Assembly (NCBI RefSeq): GCF_036053395.1
Contig: NZ_CP107942.1
Span: 6,590,501 to 6,654,500, forward strand
Source of the DNA: Actinoplanes sp. NBC_00393
GTDB taxonomy: Bacteria; Actinomycetota; Actinomycetes; Mycobacteriales; Micromonosporaceae
DNA length: 64,000 nt
Direction of reading: 5' to 3'
The stretch's first letter is position 1, and each line of letters opens with the position of its first letter. The notes under the pieces were generated by a model. It was not told the DNA's origin. It did no database searches and saw nothing but the letters and a program-made list of their open reading frames with translations. The position numbers and the translations under genes were made by a program. Of this stretch, positions 59,937 to 64,000 are shown one piece after another.

Positions 59937-61112
59937 GTGGTCCTGCACGCCGATCTCGACTCGTTCTACGCGTCGGTCGAGCAGCGCGACGATCCGGCGC
60001 TGCGTGGCCGGCCCGTGCTGGTCGGCGGCGGGGTCGTGCTCGCCGCCAGCTACGAGGCGAAGGCCTTCGGGGTGCGCACGCCGATGAGCCTGAGTCAGGC
60101 TCGGGCGCTCTGCCCGCACGCGATCGTGGTGCCACCCCGCATGTCGGCGTATTCGGCGGCCAGCAAGCAGGTCTTCGCGATCTTCCACGACACCACCCCG
60201 ATCGTCGAGCCGCTCTCCATCGACGAGGCGTTCCTCGACGTCGACGGCCTTCGCAAGATCCGCGGCAGCCCGGTCGAGATCGCCGAGCGGCTCCGTGCGG
60301 ACGTCCGGGAGCAGGCCGGGCTGCCGATCACGGTCGGTGTGGCCGGCACGAAGTTCCTGGCCAAGGTGGCCAGCGGGGCCGGCAAGCCGGACGGCCTGCT
60401 CGTCGTGCCGCCCGGCGAGGAGCTGGCGTTCCTGCACCCCCTGCCGGTGGAGAAGCTGTGGGGCGTCGGCCCGGTCACCGCGGCGAAACTGCGGGATCGG
60501 CAGATCCACACGGTCGGGCACGTCGCCCGGATCGGCGAGGCCGCCCTGGTCGCCATGCTCGGGCCGGGCGCCGGCCGGCACCTGCACGCCCTCGCGCACA
60601 ACCGCGACCCCCGCCGCGTGCGGACCGGTCACCGGCGCGGCTCGATCGGCGCGCAGTGTGCCCTGGGCCGCCGCGAGCGACCGTTCACCGAGGTGGAGGC
60701 GACCCTCGCGGCGCTAGTCGACCGGGTGACGCACCGGATGCGCAAGGCACACCGGGCCGGGCGCACGGTCACTGTCCGGCTGCGGTTCGGCGACTTCACC
60801 CGGGCCACCCGGTCACGCAGCCTGCTGAAGGCGACCATGCAGACCGGGGCCATTCTGCGTACGGCGGAGGAGCTCCTGCGCGAGGCAAGGCTCCTGATCG
60901 AGGAGCGGGGTCTGACGCTGGTCGGTGTGGCGGTCAGCAACCTCGACGGCGAGGGGAACGTGCAGTTGGAGTTCCCGTTCGACAGCCCCGGCAACGACGG
61001 CCTGGACGCCGCTGTCGACAAGATCCGCGACCGCTTCGGTTCGGGTGCCCTGCGCCGGGCCGACATGGTGGGCCGTGACCTGCACCCGTCGGTTCCCATC
61101 CTGCCCGACTGA
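59937..61112 (+). CDS. dinB: DNA polymerase IV (Y family)
   Basis: 391 residues. Error-prone translesion polymerase. Catalytic acids lie in VVLHADLDSFYASVEQRD (Asp) and PLSIDEAFLDV (Asp-Glu). GRPVLVGGGVVLAASYEAKAFGVRTPM is the usual finger segment with the steric-gate Tyr near the start; VEKLWGVGPVTAAKL is the HhH thumb and the little finger follows. GTG 59937 is preferred: the -10 box at 59921 gives a leaderless mRNA, and ATG 59916 lies within the LexA box. The C-terminal end LQLEFPF-like VQLEFPFDSP region could contact the beta clamp. Confidence 0.92.
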   Translation: MVLHADLDSFYASVEQRDDPALRGRPVLVGGGVVLAASYEAKAFGVRTPMSLSQARALCPHAIVVPPRMSAYSAASKQVFAIFHDTTPIVEPLSIDEAFLDVDGLRKIRGSPVEIAERLRADVREQAGLPITVGVAGTKFLAKVASGAGKPDGLLVVPPGEELAFLHPLPVEKLWGVGPVTAAKLRDRQIHTVGHVARIGEAALVAMLGPGAGRHLHALAHNRDPRRVRTGHRRGSIGAQCALGRRERPFTEVEATLAALVDRVTHRMRKAHRAGRTVTVRLRFGDFTRATRSRSLLKATMQTGAILRTAEELLREARLLIEERGLTLVGVAVSNLDGEGNVQLEFPFDSPGNDGLDAAVDKIRDRFGSGALRRADMVGRDLHPSVPILPD

Positions 61113-61182
61113 CGCCGGCTCGCCCGCCCGGCATGCGGCCCCGGGGGCGGGCCCGGCGGCCGGGCCAGGCAGACTTCAAGAC

Positions 61183-61950
61183 GTGCGGAAGATCTATGTA
61201 GTCGGGATCGGCGCGGGCGACCCGGACCATCTGACCCTGCAGGCGGCGAAGGCGATCGGCCGTACCGATGTGTTCTTCCTTCTGGACAAGGGTGAGGCCA
61301 AGCAGAGCCTGATCGACCTGCGGGAGCGGATCATCCGCGGCTACTCGCATCCGCGGAAGCGGATCGTCGAGGGCCGCGACCCCGACCGGGACCGCACGCC
61401 CGCCGACTACACCGGGACGATCGCCGACTGGCGGCATCGCCGTTCGCTGGTCGTCGAGGAGCTGATCACCGAGCACCTCAAGGACGACGAGATCGGCTCG
61501 ATCCTGGTCTGGGGCGACCCGTCGCTCTACGACTCGACGATCGCGATCCTGGAGGAGATCCTGGCGCGCGGCGCGACCACCTTCGAGTACGAGGTGATCC
61601 CCGGCATCAGCAGTGTCTCCGCGCTCGCCGCCAAGCACCGGATCGGGCTGAACCGGGTCGGGCAGCCGGTCCAGGTGACCACCGGGCGGCGGCTCGCCGA
61701 GGGCTGGCCGGAGGGGGTGGACGACGTGGTCGTGATGCTGGACGCGCAGCAGGCGTTCACGAAATACCCGGAGGCGGAGATCTACTGGGGCGCCTATGTC
61801 AGCACCGAGGACGAGCTGCTCGCGGCGGGCACGGTGGCCGAGGTGGGTGACGGGATCGTCGAGCGGCGGACCGCGGCGCGCGAGCAGCACGGCTGGATCA
61901 TGGATACCTACCTGCTGCGGCGTCAGAGCCGGTTGAACGGCTCCGAGTAG
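61183..61950 (+). CDS. cobF: Precorrin-6A synthase (deacetylating)
   Basis: 255 residues, cobalamin-type tetrapyrrole methyltransferase. In aerobic cobalamin synthesis CobF methylates precorrin-5 at C-1 and releases acetate. It has KIYVVGIGAGDPDHLTLQAA (first glycine loop), DVFFLLDKGEAKQSLIDLR, GSILVWGDPSLYDSTIAILE, and YEVIPGISSVSALAAKHRIG. The CobF-specific C-terminus is AREQHGWIMDTYLLRRQSRL. A CAGACT box 7 nt before GTG 61183 suggests a leaderless start. It is away from any corrin cluster, so the pathway must be completed by genes elsewhere. Overlaps the convergent GNAT gene by 28 bp. Confidence 0.88.
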   Translation: MRKIYVVGIGAGDPDHLTLQAAKAIGRTDVFFLLDKGEAKQSLIDLRERIIRGYSHPRKRIVEGRDPDRDRTPADYTGTIADWRHRRSLVVEELITEHLKDDEIGSILVWGDPSLYDSTIAILEEILARGATTFEYEVIPGISSVSALAAKHRIGLNRVGQPVQVTTGRRLAEGWPEGVDDVVVMLDAQQAFTKYPEAEIYWGAYVSTEDELLAAGTVAEVGDGIVERRTAAREQHGWIMDTYLLRRQSRLNGSE

Positions 61951-62420
61951 ACGAAGTCGCCCCGCAGCGACGGCTGATAGGTGGTGAGGGGGCGCGCCTG
62001 GAAGTGCGGCGCCCACTCGGCCACCGGGGGCGTGATCCCGTACTCGGCGGCGAGCCGGAACCCGAACCGGGAGTAGTAGGCCGGGTTGCCGAGCAGCACC
62101 ACGATCGGCTCGCCGAGCGCGTCGGCCCCGCCCAGGACCGCGTGCACCAGCGCGGATCCCACGCCGCGCTTCTGATGGTCCGGATGGACGCTGAGCGGGC
62201 CCAGGCCCAGGGCGGGCTCGCCGCCCAGCCGGGCCCGGGTGCAGGCGACGTGCCCGATCACGGCGTCACCGTCGAGCGCCACCAGGGATAGCTGTGGAAT
62301 CCAGCCCTCGTCAGCTCGGAGCTGGTCGACGAGGCCGGCCTCCATCGGCTGCCCGAAGGCGGCCAGCGTCACCGCGTGAATGGCCGCTTCCCGGCCCGGA
62401 GTCTCCCGCTGCACGATCAT
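61923..62420 (-). CDS. GNAT N-acetyltransferase (YhbS-like)
   Basis: 165 residues. Core segments are LSLVALDGDAVIGHVACTRA, LGLGPLSVHPDHQKRGVGSALV with the acetyl-CoA loop, and IVVLLGNPAYYSRFGFRLAAE, typical of the YhbS subfamily. The ATG at 62420 is favoured over the open frame to 62516, since those extra residues lie in repeat DNA. Substrate unknown. Confidence 0.85.
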   Translation of the reverse strand: MIVQRETPGREAAIHAVTLAAFGQPMEAGLVDQLRADEGWIPQLSLVALDGDAVIGHVACTRARLGGEPALGLGPLSVHPDHQKRGVGSALVHAVLGGADALGEPIVVLLGNPAYYSRFGFRLAAEYGITPPVAEWAPHFQARPLTTYQPSLRGDFVYSEPFNRL

Positions 62421-62476
62421 CGGCTCAGCCTGTCCGGCCGAGCACGCCCGGGCAACCGAAATTCGAAGGCCGGCCG

Positions 62477-62519
62477 CACCCCGGGGCAACCGAAAGCCGG
62501 GCACACCCCGGGGCAACCG
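62477..62519. repeat. Short direct repeat between GNAT and sigma-factor genes
   Basis: CACCCCGGGGCAACCG occurs at 62477-62492 and 62504-62519 (27 bp apart), with a partial copy just before. It contains the palindrome CCCCGGGG. Possibly a terminator or binding site. Confidence 0.5.
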
Positions 62520-62521
62520 GA

Positions 62522-63364
62522 TCAGAGGGTCACCTCCGTACGAGCCAGCTCGTCCGGATCGGCGACCGTGAAGATGCCGGTGACCCGATCGCCGGTGATG
62601 TCGAAGACGAGTGTCAGGCGGATCGTCTCGCCGACCATCACCACAGCGCCGGGCACGCCGTCGAGGTAGGCCGGGACCGCGGCCTGTGCCCGTCCGGCGA
62701 AGAACCGGGCCACCACTTCGGCGCCGCGCGTCTCACCCCGGTCGGCCATCCGCGCGGCGGTCTCGTCGCCGCGGACCACCACGTCCGGGTCGAGGATGGT
62801 GAGCAGCCCCGCCATGTCGCCGCCCCGGGCCGCCGCCAGAAACGCCTCGACGATCGCCCGCTTGCGTGCGGCTTCCGGCTCGGACGGGGCGCCGCCCTGC
62901 ACCCGGCGGCGGGCCCGGCTGGCCAGCTGTCGCGCGGCGGCCGGGCTGCGGCCCACCACCACCGCGATGTCCTCGAACGAGACGGCGAACAGGTCGTGCA
63001 GCACGAACGCCAGCCGCTCGGTCGGGGTGAGCGTCTCGAGCACCACGAGCAGGGCCACGCCGACCGAGTCGGCCAGCAGGGCCTCGTCCTCCGGTCCGGG
63101 GGTGGACGCGACCGTGTCCGGAACCTCCGGGTCCTCCCGGCGCGAGGCCCGGGAGCGCAGCATGTCGAGGCAGATCCGGCCGACCACGGTGGTCAGCCAG
63201 GCGCTCAGGTTGTCCACCGAGCCGGCGTCGGCACGGCTCAGCCGGAACCACGCCTCCTGCACCGCGTCGTCCGCCTCGGCCGCCGAGCCGAGCATCCGGT
63301 ACGCCACCGCCCGCAGCCGCGACCGGTTCGCCTCGAAGCGTTCGGCCAGCACATCCTCATACAT
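62522..63364 (-). CDS. ECF41-type RNA polymerase sigma factor (SigJ-like)
   Basis: 280 residues. Region 2: RFEANRSRLRAVAYRMLGSA, DAVQEAWFRLSRAD. Region 4: ETLTPTERLAFVLHDLFAVS, FEDIAVVVGRSPAAARQLAS. A SnoaL-like C-terminal extension of about 110 residues (AIVEAFLAAARGGDMAGLLT, PDVVVRGDETAARMADRGE) has the NPDKV-type end reading VADPDELA. In ECF41 factors this extension replaces an anti-sigma factor. The gene is divergent from the carboxymuconolactone-decarboxylase gene, which is the conserved ECF41 target. Confidence 0.92.
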   Translation of the reverse strand: MYEDVLAERFEANRSRLRAVAYRMLGSAAEADDAVQEAWFRLSRADAGSVDNLSAWLTTVVGRICLDMLRSRASRREDPEVPDTVASTPGPEDEALLADSVGVALLVVLETLTPTERLAFVLHDLFAVSFEDIAVVVGRSPAAARQLASRARRRVQGGAPSEPEAARKRAIVEAFLAAARGGDMAGLLTILDPDVVVRGDETAARMADRGETRGAEVVARFFAGRAQAAVPAYLDGVPGAVVMVGETIRLTLVFDITGDRVTGIFTVADPDELARTEVTL

Positions 63365-63384
63365 GAAGTGACCCCCGTCACATT

Positions 63385-63411
63385 CGTCACATCGCCCCGA
63401 TCGGGCCCGTC
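63385..63411 (+). promoter_or_regulatory. ECF41-type promoter
   Basis: CGTCACA at 63385-63391, a 16-nt spacer and CGTC at 63408-63411 match the ECF41 consensus TGTCACA-n16-CGTC with one change. The -10 lies about 46 nt ahead of the start codon of the CMD gene. A second GTCACA at 63377-63382 might serve the opposite direction only weakly. Confidence 0.8.
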
Positions 63412-63457
63412 ACCCCACCGACGGATGCGAACACACCGATGTGACGAGGAGACAGTC

Positions 63458-63910
63458 ATGCAGGCTCGAATCACCAGCTCGGCCTCGGCGGACATCATGA
63501 AGGCGGTCAACCTGCTGTACAAGGAGGCGCACTCGGCCGGCGTACCGAACGCCACCCTGGAACTGGTCCACCTGCGGGCCAGCCAGATCAACGGATGCAG
63601 TGTCTGCGTGGACTCGGGGGCCCGGAGCGCGAAGAAGAACGGCGAGACCGAGGAGCGGCTGTGGGCGGTGGCGGCTTGGCGGGAGACGACCTACTTCACC
63701 GACGCCGAACGGGCCGCCCTCGCGCTGGCCGAGGCGGCGACCCGGCTCGCCGACCGGGCCGACGCCGTGCCGGACGAGATCTGGGACGCCGCCGCGAAGC
63801 ACTACACCGAGCCGCAGCTGGGGGCGCTCGTGCTGTGGATCGCCACCACCAACTTCTTCAACCGGATCAACGCGGCGACCCGGCAGCAGGCGCCGCAGAG
63901 CTGGGGCTGA
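63458..63910 (+). CDS. Carboxymuconolactone decarboxylase family protein (AhpD-like)
   Basis: 150 residues. The all-helical AhpD/CMD core has TLELVHLRASQINGCSVCVD, where the CSVC pair and the downstream residues form the thiol active site of AhpD-like alkylhydroperoxidases, and the C-terminal GALVLWIATTNFFNRIN. It is the conserved regulatory target beside ECF41 sigma factors. GAGGAGA precedes ATG 63458. Probably a thiol-dependent redox enzyme; its natural substrate is unknown. Confidence 0.9.
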   Translation: MQARITSSASADIMKAVNLLYKEAHSAGVPNATLELVHLRASQINGCSVCVDSGARSAKKNGETEERLWAVAAWRETTYFTDAERAALALAEAATRLADRADAVPDEIWDAAAKHYTEPQLGALVLWIATTNFFNRINAATRQQAPQSWG

Positions 63911-63913
63911 GCG

Positions 63914-64000
63914 TCAGGAGGCCGAGCCGTCCTCCAGGTCGCCCTCGGTCTCCAGGTAGAGCTGCTGGAGTGCCGCCAGCGTCTCAGGTGATGGGGAGTC
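63914..64000 (-). CDS. C-terminal end of a leftward gene, partial
   Basis: 28 residues before a TGA, reading DSPSPETLAALQQLYLETEG and an acidic end. The frame is open to the window edge. The amphipathic, acidic end looks coding, but no family can be assigned from so little sequence. It lies 3 bp from the convergent CMD gene. Confidence 0.5.
   Translation of the reverse strand, partial: DSPSPETLAALQQLYLETEGDLEDGSAS

Noticed and set aside
1..64000. tRNA or rRNA genes
   Set aside because: No cloverleaf with TTCGA-type arm and acceptor pairing, and no rRNA-like segments, were noticed on either strand.

Overview
The window is high-GC DNA from a filamentous actinomycete. Gene content and protein style best fit Micromonosporaceae (Actinoplanes-like); this is inferred from style, not from a marker gene. 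Supporting signs are strong GC3 bias, many start codons lying 6-8 nt after a TAnnnT -10 box (leaderless mRNAs), DUF664, DUF1684 and SCO4226 families, Acg-like nitroreductase, two F420-type oxidoreductases, an ECF41 sigma factor, and HAIR and actinobacterial SOS boxes.

Region 1 (1-17.7 kb) is a surface or exopolysaccharide locus of lower GC with TTA codons, broken up by insertion sequences. It holds the end of a polyprenyl-phosphate sugar-1-P transferase, degenerate IS5- and ISL3-type transposases, a rightward block (GT4, gmd, GT4, Wzx-like flippase, kinase-like protein, methyltransferase, Wzy-like polymerase), an intact IS5-family element with 16-bp perfect inverted repeats, a leftward block (fcl, WcaF-like acetyltransferase, GT4 whose end runs into the IS), and an IS110 element with one frameshift and a structured non-coding left end. 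gmd and fcl together give GDP-L-fucose.

Region 2 (17.7-33.6 kb) is accessory chromosome. It carries an Asn-rich secreted repeat protein, an MFS transporter, a DinB-like protein and a compact leftward operon: NAD kinase fused to a GNAT domain, a receiver/thioredoxin-reductase-like flavoprotein without the CxxC, and a histidine kinase with a cNMP-binding-like domain. Further genes are a phosphotransferase, a P-loop-remnant/methyltransferase fusion, a ModA-like lipoprotein lacking its second lobe, cbiZ, GNAT, an Acg-like oxidoreductase and an LTA-synthase-like sulfatase.

Region 3 (33.6-48.4 kb) has a TetR regulator with a palindromic operator and a heterodimeric ABC exporter; a large secreted Calx-beta protein preceded by a c-di-GMP-I (GEMM) riboswitch; a six-gene operon of two ABC-2 pairs plus a two-component system; and RNase HI.

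Region 4 (48.4-64 kb) holds an orphan sugar-binding lipoprotein, a stand-alone LigD polymerase domain, a two-component system, a membrane GGDEF-EAL protein that could feed the riboswitch, several repeat-rich intergenic stretches (including a 62-bp tandem array), F420-type oxidoreductases, Hsp20 with a HAIR operator, dinB with a near-consensus SOS box, cobF, and an ECF41 sigma factor divergent from its carboxymuconolactone-decarboxylase-like partner with a recognisable ECF41 promoter.
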